A stretch of DNA of 64,000 nucleotides from Bugulina stolonifera (taxonomy: Eukaryota; Bryozoa; Gymnolaemata; Cheilostomatida; Bugulidae), in the NCBI GenBank assembly GCA_935421135.1, contig OW285191.1, forward strand, positions 5,465,504 to 5,529,503, in the 5' to 3' direction. Every line of letters begins with the position of its first letter. Position 1 is the stretch's first letter. Positions 1 through 12,400 of the stretch are shown piece after piece. The notes beneath the pieces were generated by a model. The model was not told the DNA's origin and ran no database searches. It saw nothing but the letters and a program-made list of their open reading frames with translations. Both the position numbers and the translations under genes were made by a program.

Positions 1-42
1 ACCTAGGCTATGCGAACGAATGAGGTGCAAAACGTAAGCACT

Positions 43-372
43 TCAGCACATTGACCAGGATTTTATGATATTCCTCAGGCCAAGCAGTTCAGAATGATAT
101 ACAATACCTCGAAAAATCTCGAATGATTCCTGTTTGTTCAACATAATATCCGTCTTGGAGTCAACCAGCATTGTCGTCCTTAGATCTACCTTCGTCTCCT
201 TTCCTTTGATAATCTTCCCCCATATATTCCTGACTGTTCGCATCTCCTGACGAACCCCACATTCTAAAATATTCATTGGACATTGACATTCGTAATTGGA
301 GTTATCCCTTAATATTGTTCTGAAGTAGATGCTAATTAAGGTAAGTGCAAAGTTAGTATAAGTAAGTCGCAT
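43..372 (-). CDS. possible 3'-terminal exon of an unidentified protein
   Basis: An open minus-strand frame of about 109 residues ends at a stop at 43-45. Its last 80 residues have ordinary protein-like composition, with a CQC pair followed by a third cysteine and mixed charged and hydrophobic stretches, and no low complexity. The first 20-25 residues look intronic: two AG acceptors (after CTTAATT and after CTACTTC) lie near 330-345, so a true exon could start there. I do not recognise the family. It could be the last exon of a secreted protein whose other exons lie outside the window or beyond what I can trace. It may also be chance. Confidence 0.25.
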   Translation of the reverse strand: MRLTYTNFALTLISIYFRTILRDNSNYECQCPMNILECGVRQEMRTVRNIWGKIIKGKETKVDLRTTMLVDSKTDIMLNKQESFEIFRGIVYHSELLGLRNIIKSWSMC

Positions 373-570
373 TTCAAAAGGTAAGTCTTAGATGGTCCCC
401 TCTTTGATTATCCTTGCACAACCAGTGAAATAGTAGTTATAGAAATTATCTTTTCTAGTAATTTATGTAATGGTTTATTATTGATGGTATTAAAAGTACT
501 ATAATAAACCCCTCGTTTTAGTTCCATCGCATATTAAGTGAATTCATTATATAGGGTGCATAGTTAACAG

Positions 571-733
571 CAGAGTGTGACAACTCCAAATAGAGGATAT
601 TAAATTAACGATTCAATTTTTTCGCCAAAAGTCAAGGCAGTCGAGCAGATGCAGATCTAGTTTAGCTCAGCTGTTTTGGTTTATAGTAAAAAAATTCAAT
701 TGTTAACTTCTAATTGGGAGTTGTCACACTCTG
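571..733. mobile_element. small MITE with 17-bp terminal inverted repeats
   Basis: CAGAGTGTGACAACTCC at the left is mirrored by GGAGTTGTCACACTCTG at the right, bounding about 163 bp of non-coding DNA. The same element, more diverged at its right end, sits at the equivalent place in copy B (about 15714-15875), so it was present before the segmental duplication. I could not define a target duplication with confidence. Confidence 0.55.
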
Positions 734-1960
734 TTTGTAGCTCAATTTTCCTCAGCTTTATTCAGTTTTTAAAATACAGCAAACAAAAATAATTGAATTG
801 AAGGGTGAATCAAAGCCGGCCAGCACCATGTTTGGTGACATGGTGCTATTTTGTTGACTATTTGTGATATTTGTTGGCGTTGTGATGTTTGTAGTTGAAC
901 CTTTGTGACGTTTGTTAGAGTTGTGACGTTTGTTGAAACATTGTTGTGATGTCTTTCGGTGTTGTGACAGTGGTCAATACATGCGTAACTTTTTGCTCAT
1001 CTGCAGTGTTGCAGTTTTGAGTGTACTAAATAAACATGAAGTTCTACTAAATAGGAAGCTGTCATGTTGAAACTTGTTCTTCCTCAATTGTATTCACGGT
1101 TAGGCAAATGAAAGTCCATGCATGATACATGCACATTCATGTGCTACTGCATTTATATATTATTTATATATTATTCATATATTATTTGTCAAGTAGGCAT
1201 CCAAATCATTATATTATAAAATAAAGGATCACATAATTCAAACTCAACCTACTTCAAGCAAATTATTGGTGGTGCCTTGTAGCTTGAATCAAGCAAGTTC
1301 CTCTGTACTAGCTTGAGGTTTGCAGCCTAGATACATGTGTGTGTATGTAATTCTACAGCCATGCTTGTTGCATACATAGCCATGTACTTACCTACGTGTA
1401 TATACAGTGTATAGAATCTATGAGATAGTGAGAAAGGATGCTACAGTAAGTACAAGTACATCCATACTCATGAGGAAGTATGTACTTTGTAGTGTAGTGT
1501 AGTGTTGTGTATTATTTTTCTACTAGCTTTGTGTCACTCTAAAACATCCTGTAGTCATAGGCAGTTTGATTTTGCATTTGTATGATATTTTCAAAAACAT
1601 AGAGATTAGTGATAACCAAATCTCAAGCCATTATATATTGCATAATGCTGTACTACAATGTATAATAGAAAATCACTGTATATTGTCTGCAAAATATTTT
1701 GGTTGAAAAGGTGAATGTCTTGTGACCATTCTGATAAGTTCACAAAGTCACTTGTTACATCAGTAGCATTCATGATTGTCAGATTTCCTTTGTTTATATG
1801 AAAATCTATACCAATACTCACTATGTAACTCTTCCATGGGTTATACTTATCTTTTATAAATCACTATATAAACCCAAAGTCACTGCCATGTTCTACACTA
1901 TTCTAAAGACTATACAGACTTTCTACAGAAGTCATCTGGAGTTGATCTGATTCTATCAGG

Positions 1961-2750
1961 ATGAAATTTCTTATGTTGGTATTGTTAATCACTGTCTATC
2001 ATTGGCTCATGTTAGGTAAGTACAAAGTACAGACATACCAGCGTACATCTTACTGGATGTATAAGGGTTGACTTTAAGTGACATTTATATATGAACAATA
2101 TTATTAGCATTACACACATAATGCACCACATGGGATTATTTAAAGGCTAGATATAAGACTAGGATAAAACAAAATAATTGCGAGCTCTTTGGTAAATTAA
2201 GAAAAATGAATACTTAACAAACAGGTAACAGGACTGGTAAGACTACATGTAACTCACCATAATGTATAGGAATTTACTAAACATACAAAAATCAATCTGC
2301 TTACATTTCATTTGATACAGCTAGCTATAGCTTAGCTATAACTAGGTCATAATTAATACTTTCTGCATAGAGTGGCCAAAGTCTTTGTCAGTCAGTTAGG
2401 AAAAAATAATTTTTTTACCTTTAAAGAATAGCAAAAACTAACACAACTCTAGTACTAATAAATATTTTACAGGTCAAGTTGAAGGAAACGGAGGATGCCC
2501 AAGGGCGTTCACATGTTTCACCATGTGTACTTACCACACCAAACAAACTGCTCTCTATGGTCATATAAAAGAAGCGAGATGCATTCCAATACAGGGGTCA
2601 TATAAGTGTCAATGCTACAGTAACATTTACAAAAGAAAAACCACATGGTTTAGGTTTGATCGGGGATGGTGGGATTTACCAGATACTACGGATCTAAAGA
2701 TTGTTGCTATGACGTTCACTATCATACATGACAAACTGAGGATCCCATAG
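1961..2750 (+). CDS. secreted six-cysteine defensin-like peptide, paralogue A
   Basis: Two exons, 1961-2015 and 2473-2750, joined in phase 1 (donor G|GTAAGT, acceptor TTTTACAG|GT), giving about 110 residues. Exon 1 is almost entirely a signal peptide beginning MKFLMLVLLITVYHW. Exon 2 encodes the mature part with spacing C-x5-C-x3-C-x17-C-x8-C-x1-C, the arrangement of cysteine-stabilised alpha/beta (CS-alpha/beta) peptides such as defensins. A roughly 45-residue C-terminal extension contains a WWDLPD motif shared with the paralogues at 17135 and 20327. Known CS-alpha/beta peptides are often antimicrobial or channel-active, but activity here is inference. The long conserved tail is not typical of defensins. 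The start is the only ATG before the hydrophobic stretch. Confidence 0.75.
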
Positions 2751-2917
2751 TAGATCCAGTCTTTACATATATTTTTCATGTCTAACACGTGTTTATAAGA
2801 TACACAGCAAACACAGGATAGTTAAGGACAAGCATTTTAGTTATTTGAAGTAATTTGTAACAATTTAGAGTTGTGCTTCCCTGCAATCCTCTACTCTCTA
2901 ATCACAAGGAAAAAACC

Positions 2918-2992
2918 GCCTGGACGGGGTATCGAACACAGAACTTTCGTTTTGTGAATCAGCACTCTACGCATTGAGCTATCAGGTGCAAT
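2918..2992 (-). repeat. tRNA-derived sequence (SINE head or tRNA relic)
   Basis: On the minus strand a box-A-like TAGCTCAATGCGTAGAGTGC is followed at tRNA spacing by a box-B-like GTTCGATACCC. The ends do not form a seven-pair acceptor stem, so this is a tRNA-derived repeat rather than a working tRNA gene. Confidence 0.45.
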
Positions 2993-5900
2993 AGCGTTAT
3001 TAGAAATTATAGTTGAGCAGTCTAGTGCAGTGTGAACCCTGGAAGCAATTATGCATGTCTTGTATTTGCAAAATACCAATGTGTCATAGGGCATAGCAAG
3101 TGTTTGCTGCCACACTGCACAATAATAATAGGACTTGCTAGAATCACTAACTTCGCGGTGGAGTCTGCTTGCCTAGAACGATTGCTCTGTAACAGGACGA
3201 TGAGAAGATGATTTTATCTGACTAAAAGGTAAGGTATTTTTCATATTCATTGTTTTGTAATAAAGCACTTTGTTGCTTGTGAAGCTTTTGCGAGCTGCAT
3301 ACTGTTGCACAAGTACCATGTCCATGGCTATATTTTAGATTTAGACTTACTCTACTGTCACAAAGTGCATCATGTACTTACAAGTAAGGTGCAATATGGG
3401 TATTATTAGTCCTAATTACTATTTAGGTAGAATTTTTACTTACTTCCTCATCCCTTTATTTATTTAATCCTGGAAGGAATATTTTCATAGATGTAATGCC
3501 AGAGTTCGAAGTGTGGTTATACAGGAGTATAAGGTGTGTAAGCACCTTAATTTTAATGGCCACTAGGTGTGCTCCCTCATTTTAATAGCTAGTTTTTGCC
3601 CAAACTGTCACTGTGAACTTGATAGTGTATAGTGCTTGACTATCATTCATAGGGTTTGGAGTTTATATCACACTAGAGCATAATTTTTGTTTCATTTTAG
3701 TAGTTCACAAATTTCTTAGCTACTGTAAGATAAGTGGGATAGCTCTACAATACGAATCTGTAAGATTGCATGCACTGTGTACCTGCCTTATTTGTTCCAC
3801 AGTCTGCTGTAATGGTATTTTCAGCCTCAGATGAAAATGAGGGTATCATATCAGAATGAATTACAGCAATTAGCTAATGACTTTGCAACGAATGAAATGT
3901 TTTGCCAAGTCTCAGAGTTAGGCGAGATTTTGAAACCTCGCTTTCACATCATTACCTATCCCCTCATTCTCTCCAAGTTTATCTAATTCTGAAGGGGTTA
4001 TTTCCCAAGATGTAAAATGCTATTATCAGCCTGAGCCTGGAACCAAGAGGCCACAAGGATGAATAATGCTAATCGCTTTAAAATGGATGACAGTTTTATG
4101 ATGATAATTACTTGGCAGTACATCCTGTCATTTGAGAGTATCTGATTGCAGCAGCTTAGCATAGCGGCCTAAATATGCCTGGTTATTTCAAATAAAAGTT
4201 TTATTTTATTTTACTTGTAGAATTCCTGGATCTTTGAAGTTTTATATGCTTAAGAGCTGGATATAGAATAGGTTCTTATCAGTGGCTTCAGCTGGCTAGG
4301 AACAATACTCCACCTTTGAGGCCATAGTTATGCACAGGGAGGTACAATGCAGTGTTTGTGCAGCCATTGAGACCATCAAATAGACAGCTCAGAAGTAACA
4401 GCTATCTTGGCTTCAGCTATGAAAGCCAGCAAATGAGTTGGTGCCTATCATAACCTACTTATCAGTTATGGTTTGGTGCAACCATTGTACATACATATTA
4501 ATACATGTATTATATAGGCTACATGTATGAATTTTTGAACCAGTTATGCTCCTTTTACACGCTTAATGCATTACTATGAATAATATTATGATCTCTTACT
4601 ACATAAAACATTTGAGCTGCTTTTACTCTAGAAAATTTGTATATATTTACAAGTATATTTTTAAACTGCATACTGTACTTGTTTTTTCAGAAATAAATTG
4701 TCCGTACTACTAATTGTTTGCAATATTTTATGAACCAGGGGTAACTTTAGACATGGAATGGGGGACTTTGCTCGGCGAGCACCACTTTCGACCTTGTATC
4801 CATGCAGTAGCAGCTAATTAGCTCCAACTTTTGTTGGATTTGTATTTTGCAATTACAATTGCTTGTAACCTGGTTGTGCTTGACGGGACACAAGTTTCAG
4901 CCTCAGAGCATATGTTTATGTTATACAATGTATGATAAACTCTCATCTTTTAAAAGAGCGGTTTAAATACTTTCATGGCAAGAATGAGGTATGGTTTGAA
5001 GTGTTTTTTAAAATCTACACCTAACATACTTCTTTTAACTTTTGGAAAATGATTTTTTTTTCTTTCTAAAACCAACTAAAATATGATGTGATAGATGTGA
5101 ACCCCAGAAAACAGAGGGTTCAATGATTTTTATGCCCTGTTAATGCATACATTCACCTGTAAATAAATCGACAACATACATCTTTGCACTGTAATATGTA
5201 CATTGTACAATGTGCATCACTTCAAATCTTGAATTTTCTGCTGAAGGTTTGAAGGTAGTATTCACTGGCCTAGCCTATGGATACCTCTGCTTTACAGTAT
5301 AATAGTATGCAAGATAGGGTGAAAGGCCATTGAGAGGAATGCATATTTTTTATGGGTTGTCAGGAAAAACAATTATCAATCACCACTTACTAGCTCAACA
5401 CAGGGATCTGCTGATTAGTCAATCAACAGACTAGCTCTTACTGGACAATGTGTGTGTACATGTACTAACAGTACAGTGTACACTGGTTGCTATAGGAAAA
5501 AGCAAATTTGGTTGATTTTGTGAAAGCCACCTTATATTGTTTCATGAACATGTAATTTACTGAGAACTGTTGTAATGCAGAGTTAACACACCAGCTTCAA
5601 TTTCAACCACATTCAACCATACTGCACATGCATAATGTACATGTAAATACATTGTAGATGTAAAAGTGAGTTTTACATGCATGTGCCTTGTGTGAATATT
5701 GCACACCAATGGCCTCTGATCTAATTACTTGTAAATATCAGTGTGTAGGTACAACAAAGGCCTGGGTGATGTTGATGAGAAAATGAGTCAATTATTAGCT
5801 GTAGGCTATCTACATGTAGGACTGCATTTAACATGGAAGCACACATGATTTTCAATAACACAGGGGAATTAAATGACATAATATTATTAGCAAGTAAATG

Positions 5901-6676
5901 CATGTGTTTTGGTGAGTAAATGATAGTTTGTCTGTGAAAACCGCAAAACCATGTTGTAACAATACACCTTGCTAGAGGTACATGTATGTTATAGCATTTA
6001 TAACCGCCACACTATGCTCAAACATCATTGTAAACCTAAGAAAATACATATTCATATCCTCAATCCGAAAAAATAAAGCGTGTCCATGTTGTGTTGGTTG
6101 AAATGTTAGCACCAAATGTAATGAAACTATCTTACAATGTAATGTTGATGTTATATGTCGCAAGACTGGAGAAAAAAATTGATAAGCATAGACCAAGGAT
6201 TGAACTTGAGCACATACCCACATTAACTGTCGCCCTTGCTCACTGGACCACCATCCAAATGTGTAAAATCTGTGCTAAAAACCATGGCAGTAATTGCGCT
6301 GATGATATGTGATTGATTGGCAGCATATCAAACATGTCAGTTGGCTCCAAAAGTAACTGTCAGCACTGCCGGCTGCGCTGATCTCTGTTATTATTGCTAC
6401 TATTAATAGAGCTAAACCATGCACAGCAACAATGAACAACATGAATATTGAGCAGGAATTTGATACAAATCTAAAGTGAAATTGGAAATTTCCAAAGACA
6501 ACCTTTTAGAATTATTTCTTAGCTACAGGATGGTGTAAATATTATTCATATACTGTGGTTTTTCACCCATCCAGCAGTAGAACACTGTACCCATATATTT
6601 TTTTGATGTTTTCTGGTATTACACAAAAAATGAAATAAAATTCAAAAAAACTAAAAAACCAACGTTTTAGATTATA
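2993..6676. other. AT-rich stretch with no supported gene
   Basis: I see no exon with convincing coding character in this 3.7 kb. Sequence around 3640-3810 (CATTTTAGTAGTTCAC and downstream GATTGCATGCAC) recurs at 7960-7993 plus 8717-8830, so it is part of a dispersed repeat; in that second copy the repeat was split by the MITE at 8002-8708. Most of this stretch lies inside the insertion that split copy A of the local duplication. Confidence 0.5.
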
Positions 6677-7436
6677 TTAAAGGTGGACTGTACTGAAAAT
6701 TTCAGAATGTTTGTCACCAAATTAACTATGTTAGTATTACTTGATACCTATACAAACATATCTAAACTGTTTTAGTAGTAGCTAATAGATGCTAAACTGC
6801 AAAAAAGTAACCCTAAAATTTCTAAAATAACCATAGTGATGTCAGCATTAGGAGTTATCTCCACCTAGTTTTATGTCAATTCTCAAAACTTCTACTTTGA
6901 TTATCTCAACTCTGACAGACTATATAGAAGCAATATTGAGTTCTCACAAATGTTTTATAAGAAATACAGTGTTCCTTCAATAAAACAGATGCTAGCAACT
7001 ATTAGTACTACGTTCTACATGTTCAACACACCAGTCTAATAAGTAGGCATGTTATTCATGAGATAAACAAGTAGCCTATTGACCAATCAAATTGCAAACT
7101 CAAAAGTCATTAGATAATTTTTTGCAACAAATTGTACTTTTTATTGTCTAGGAATATTAACTAGCACTTGTTCTACATACCCATTTTTTTGTTTTGTGAT
7201 ATGCCTAGTGCAACAAGGATAAAATCTCAATTAAAATTTTCTGTTTATAATAACACAATGCCTGGTCTGGCATTCACTCCCTGCAATGATGTATTTCACT
7301 AGTTTTAGCAGAGCTGGGTACCATGATGACATCATAGAGCCCAGCTGGTATTGTGCCAACTGGTTCAGCTGCTACTAGGCTTTCTAATGGTGCATTCAGT
7401 TTATAACCTCAAAATTTCAGTACAGTCCACCTTTAA
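6677..7436. mobile_element. TTAA-flanked MITE, 752 bp
   Basis: The element spans 6681-7432 and is flanked on both sides by TTAA (6677-6680 and 7433-7436). Its ends are inverted: AGGTGGACTGTACTGAAA on the left and its complement on the right. There is no coding frame. TTAA duplications are characteristic of piggyBac-type insertion, but the terminal sequence does not start with the usual CCC, so the superfamily is tentative. Confidence 0.6.
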
Positions 7437-7879
7437 GAGGATTCTAATGATATACTATTTGTCATTGTGGAGTAAAAATTGTCCGTTTCATGGGGAGAAC
7501 AAAATTTATATATAACATAAAGGAAAGCCTTAATCATTAAAATGATTGTCCTTATCTATCCTGTGAAACAAATAATTATGAATATAGCAAAATTATTACA
7601 TAATTTTTATAATGATACTGTGTAGAACAATCAGATCTAACTACAGAAGCATCATGTAACCATGGCAGTTATCACTGATTGGTATAATGCATGGCCGTAA
7701 CTATCTAGGCGGCTCAGGCGGCCCTAGCCACCTGAACTTTTTGTTAAAAGAAGAAAAAATTAAGCTAATATCGGAAGGCATGGTTACCGTGCCCCACATG
7801 ATATCAACATACTCTAATGAAAATGATGCTACTATGTGTATCATTATATTTAGGGCTAATTTTCGCGTGAAGCCACTGC

Positions 7880-7955
7880 TGATTTGATAGCGTAGTTGGT
7901 AGAGTGCTTGGTCTTCATGCATAGGGACACGAGTTCGAATCCCACTGAGGGACAA
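7880..7955 (+). repeat. tRNA-derived SINE head
   Basis: TAGCGTAGTTGGTAGAGTGC (box A) and GTTCGAATCCC (box B) are present at tRNA-like spacing. The sequence outside them does not fold into an acceptor stem. It is best read as a SINE head or dead tRNA copy. Confidence 0.5.
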
Positions 7956-8001
7956 TTTTTTTCATTTTAGTAATTCACTCAATTTGTTAGCTATACAATA
8001 C

Positions 8002-8708
8002 TAGAGGTGGAACGAGACAGCATTTTTGGTTTCGAGACGAGATTCGAGACACCACTTCTAAAAAATTCGAGACGAGACGAGACTGGGTGTTAGGTTTCAA
8101 GGGAATTTTCCTAAAAAGTTTGCCAAATTTTATATACCTGCATGTTTGAACTCCAATAGTTTTAATTGTTACTCTGTAAACTCTGTATTTTATCATCATG
8201 CACTTCAATAAAAGATGTGAAATATGTTGCTTATGTATTCCATGTACATTACATTGCATGTACATGGGCACTAAAATAATAATGTAATTTGACAAATAGT
8301 ATGGAGTTATGTTTCCTTTAATGAAATAATCTCATGAGTAGACAACTTTTGGTAAGTACATAACATTGCATTATGGGAGTGGTGATTGACAGTCGTTAGT
8401 AATTCTGTATGACTTGTAGTGATCGACTAGTAGTTCAGTGTTAGCTGCAATGTTATTACTTGAAAATCAGTGCTGGGGATGTACATGTAGGTAGTATTAC
8501 TAAATAATTTGAATAATAATTTTCTATTTGATAGATTTATTGTTGATTACCAATTAATTGTATTATAATTATTAATTTATTATAAATAAATATTACTAGT
8601 TGCTATTTGTTCTCCAGTCTCGAATACTAATTACTATCTCGAGACGACTTTCGAGACAAGGCAAGTCGATACGAGACTCGAGAAATCTCGAGTCTCGTTC
8701 CACCTCTA
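8002..8708. mobile_element. hAT-type MITE, copy 1 (707 bp)
   Basis: Ends are TAGAGGTGGAACGAGAC and its inverted complement, flanked by a perfect 8-bp duplication TACAATAC (7994-8001 and 8709-8716). Eight-base duplications are the hAT signature. The interior near each end is rich in CGAGACGAGA-type motifs in inverted orientation, and there is no transposase frame. A second copy with its own 8-bp duplication is at 44070-44798. This copy landed inside another dispersed repeat. Confidence 0.85.
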
Positions 8709-9129
8709 TACAATACTAATCTCATCTGTAAGATAGGATCACTGCATTGGTAATTCTGTATTCAACAATAGGAAATGCCCTAAAATTGCATGCACAGTGT
8801 GCCCACCCACCTCATTTGTTCCACTTTGAACACTGTTCTTCAGGGTTTGCCGGTTTAGGAACCCTAGAATACCACTCTCCATCTCTATCCATCAACTAAA
8901 TTTGCACTATCTCCCCTCTTATTAATGTTTGCACATTTTTAGGCCTAAGTCATGTAATGATGTAAAGGACTACAGTGGTACGTCATGGCCAAGCCAAACA
9001 GAGAAGCACTATTTTGCAGTATACTAATTTGAAGTTTACTATTTGCAGATTACTACAGTATGCAACATGATGTACTTTTGTACCATCACGTATAGCTCAA
9101 AATAATATACATCAAATATGCATCAAAAT

Positions 9130-9395
9130 TGTCATATCATGTTATTTACTACAAATACTGTTTTGGTAATTAGATGACTCATATGACTCATACTGTTTTA
9201 GATATGCTACTACACTGTATTATTATTATTCAAATCAGTTCTGTTTGTGCCTTCATACAGTATACATCGCATTACAATACTAGACCATAGTCCTAACTTA
9301 GAGTACAATAAATTAAATATAAATTGTAACCAAAGTATCTTGAGTATAGCTGAGCATTAGTAGACTACAGCACAACAAGAATCGGTAACAATATA
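9130..9395 (+). repeat. 5' LTR
   Basis: Starts TGTCATATCATG and ends CAATATA, immediately before the primer-binding site. Its length equals that of the 3' LTR and no difference was seen between them. AATAAA and a TATA-like stretch occur near 9306-9320. The end is TG...TA rather than the usual TG...CA; the boundary is fixed by the flanking AAAAT duplication. Confidence 0.9.
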
Positions 9396-9409
9396 TGGTG
9401 TCAGAAGTG
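9396..9409 (+). promoter_or_regulatory. primer-binding site, tRNA-Leu type
   Basis: TGGTGTCAGAAGTG abuts the 5' LTR and matches the complement of the 3' end of animal tRNA-Leu (recalled sequence). This would be the minus-strand primer site for reverse transcription. Confidence 0.7.
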
Positions 9410-9425
9410 AACTCTGAGAAAGGAT

Positions 9426-12400
9426 ATGGCAGCTAAACCGCCATCACCGTTTGACTTTAGTAATCCAAATGGTTGGGATGAGTGGATAAGGAGATACAGT
9501 AGGTATCATAATGTAACAAAGATGTCAAAGGAGGACGATGAGCTGCAAATAGACAGTCTTCTTTATACAATGGGCGAGGCAGCAGAGGATATTTTTATCC
9601 AACTAACACTTACACCAGAGGACAGAAAAGTCTACAGTAAGGTGAAGGAAGCTTTCAGTGCTTATTTTACGCCCAGGACAAATAAGGCACATGATATAGT
9701 CCAATTTAACGGCAGAACTCAAGGCATTAACGAGAGCAATGAAGAGTACATCAGGATATTACATTCATTGGCTCAGAAATGTGACTTTGGCACAGCACAT
9801 AATGACAATATTAAATACCGTTTGCTGACAGGAATGAAAGATAAGACGCTGTCAGTAGAACTCCAGCAATTGACAGAAACCCAACTTACGCTTGAAGCAG
9901 TAACAAATAGAATGAGGGCCAAAGAAGTAATCCAGAAAAATCTAGAACTTGCTAAGCCAGAACAACCCGCAGACGTAGATGCAATTCGAAGAAGACGACC
10001 GCAGAACGTCCCAACAGCAGGTGCAAACAAACATGAACATGGCAACGTGATAAATAACTGTCGCAAATGTGGATCAAACCATAAATTTAGAAACTGTCCG
10101 GCATATGGAAAGCTATGTAAAAAGTGCAACAAAAAGAACCACTTTGCTAAGGTATGTCGCAGTAAATCTACAAGCAGTGTTGAGATACCAGAAAGCGGCA
10201 CAGATCAACAGGTTGGACAGTGCATGTTTAATGTAGGCACATGTAGTAATGTTGTAGTTAATGCATGCAATTCAGTATGGTATGAAAATTTTATTTTTGG
10301 TAGTACCAATGTTTCCATGAAAATTGATACTGGTGCACAGATCAATATTATAACTAGAGAGATTTTTGAGAAACTTGATGTACCTGGTAAAATCAAAGCT
10401 GTTGATGCAAAGCTCACTGGTTATACAGGCCATGTCATACCGATAGATGGGGTTGTAGAGTTACCATTCAGGTTTCGTGGCAAATCGTACAGATCTGAGT
10501 TCTATGTAACCACCACTAAAAATTCACCTCTCTTGGGCCTTCCTACTATCAGACAGATTGGGCTCATGGGAGTGGATCAGGTGATACCTGAGGCCTTTGA
10601 TAAGGTGGTGACTGAACAATTTAGGGATGTGTTTGAAGGGTTTGGAAAATTAGACTTTAAGCACCATATCACAGTAGATCCTGAGGCTACTCCAATAGTA
10701 TGCAGAGTAAGGCCAGTTCCTATCAATGTAAAACCCAAGCTAAAGGCAGAGTTAGATAGATTAGAGACACTGGACATTATACAGAAGTGTAATGAACCAT
10801 CAGATTGGGTATCCCCTATAGTTGTAGCAGAAAAGCCCAATAACAAAATTAGACTTTGTTTGGATCCCAGGCTGTTAAACAAAGCAATTAAGAGGGAGCA
10901 TTACAAGTTGCCCACAAACACTGAAATTTTCAGTAAGATAGGCCAATCAAAATTCTTCTCTACACTTGATGCTACTAATGGCTTTCACCAAATACAGCTA
11001 GATGAAGAGAGCTGTAAACTGACCACTTTTATCACACCTTATGGTCGTTACAACTACAAGAGACTACCTTTTGGTTTGAATTCTAGTGCAGAGGTGTTCC
11101 ACAAAGCAATGTGTCAAAAACTAGGTGACATAGAAGGGGTAGAGATTTACATAGATGACTTGTTAGTTCATGGTCCTACGAAAGAGATACATGACAATAG
11201 GCTAAAACAAGTGCTTCAAAGATGCCGTGAAATAAATCTGAAGTTGAATCTAGACAAATGCAATCTGGGGAAACAGGAGATTAACTTCTTAGGGCATGAG
11301 ATATCAAGTGAAGGCATCTTGCCAAAGCGTAACAGGGCTAACGCAATTAATGACATGCTAACACCAACAAACAAAAATGAAGTGCAGAGATTTTTGGGAT
11401 TTGTGAACTATTTGGGAAAATTCTGTCCTGATCTTGCTAAAGAAACTGAGCCACTCAGACAACTTTTGAGAAAAAGTTCAATGTTCATTTGGGAAAAGAG
11501 ACACAATGACGCTTTCAACAAAATAAAGCAACTGGTCACAAATGCACCTTTGCTGAGACATTTTGACCCTGAAAAGGAGGTTACATTGCAGGTAGATGCT
11601 AGCTCACATAGCTTAGGTGCAGTACTGATGCAGGAAGGTCAGCCAGTAGAATTTGCGGCAAAATCCCTCACTGAAACTCAGAAAAGGTATGCTCAAATAG
11701 AAAAAGAACTGTTGGCAGTTTTATTTGGATGCAGAAAATTCCATTACTATGTCTATGGTGGTAGCAAATTCACCATACAGACAGATCACAAACCGTTGCT
11801 TGGTATTATTGAGAAAAACATAGAGGAGACGAATCCTAGAATTAGGAGAATGCTGTTAGAGCTAGTTTCCTATGATTTCAGGCTAGTTTATAAGAAAGGC
11901 AATGAAATGTACATAGCAGACATGCTTAGTAGAGCTTCTTACCCTAAAATAGACACAAGTGTCAATAGCGTTGAAGAGTTTGACCCTTTGCTTAGCATTG
12001 TGAATGTAGTTTTCACTTCTAATGAGGCTAGGGAGTCATTCAAGCAAGCCACACTACATGACAAAGAGTTGCAAGAACTTAGGCTATTTGTAAACAATGG
12101 ATGGCCAAAACACAGAAAATCTTGTAGTTTTGTGGGCAGGAAATATTGGCAGTGGAGAAATGAGATAAGCATTTGTGATGATTTGTTGTTTGCTGATTCA
12201 AAGCTGGTTGTCCCTTTGTCAAAACAACCAGATATACTCATTAAATTGCACAAATCACACCAAGGCATTGTCAAAACAAGAGCTTTAGCAAAAACAGCAG
12301 TATTTTGGCCTGGTATAAATAGCGACATTGAGGCAATGATTCATAAATGTGCAAACTGTAGAGAGTACATGGATCAACAATCCAGACAACCACTTATCCC

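Larger units (their letters stand above)
535..2815 (+). repeat. duplicated segment, copy A (partner 15675-17985)
   Basis: About 2.3 kb here aligns collinearly with 15675-17985. The match runs from the small MITE through a GTTGTGACGTTTG-rich stretch and promoter-like sequence into both exons of the six-cysteine peptide gene. The 3' flank of copy B continues to about 18180. The corresponding part of copy A is found in two displaced pieces, about 7563-7690 and 13968-14045. Copy A was therefore split by two large insertions (about 4.7 kb and 6.3 kb) after the duplication. Confidence 0.8.

Noticed and set aside
2918..2992. Functional tRNA genes at 2918, 7880, 15160 and 62130
   Set aside because: Box A and box B are visible but acceptor stems do not pair, and at least one is clearly the head of a SINE with a second genomic copy.
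9773..12328. Minus-strand frames inside the retrotransposon gag-pol region
   Set aside because: They are shadows of the strongly coding plus-strand frame with no independent motifs.
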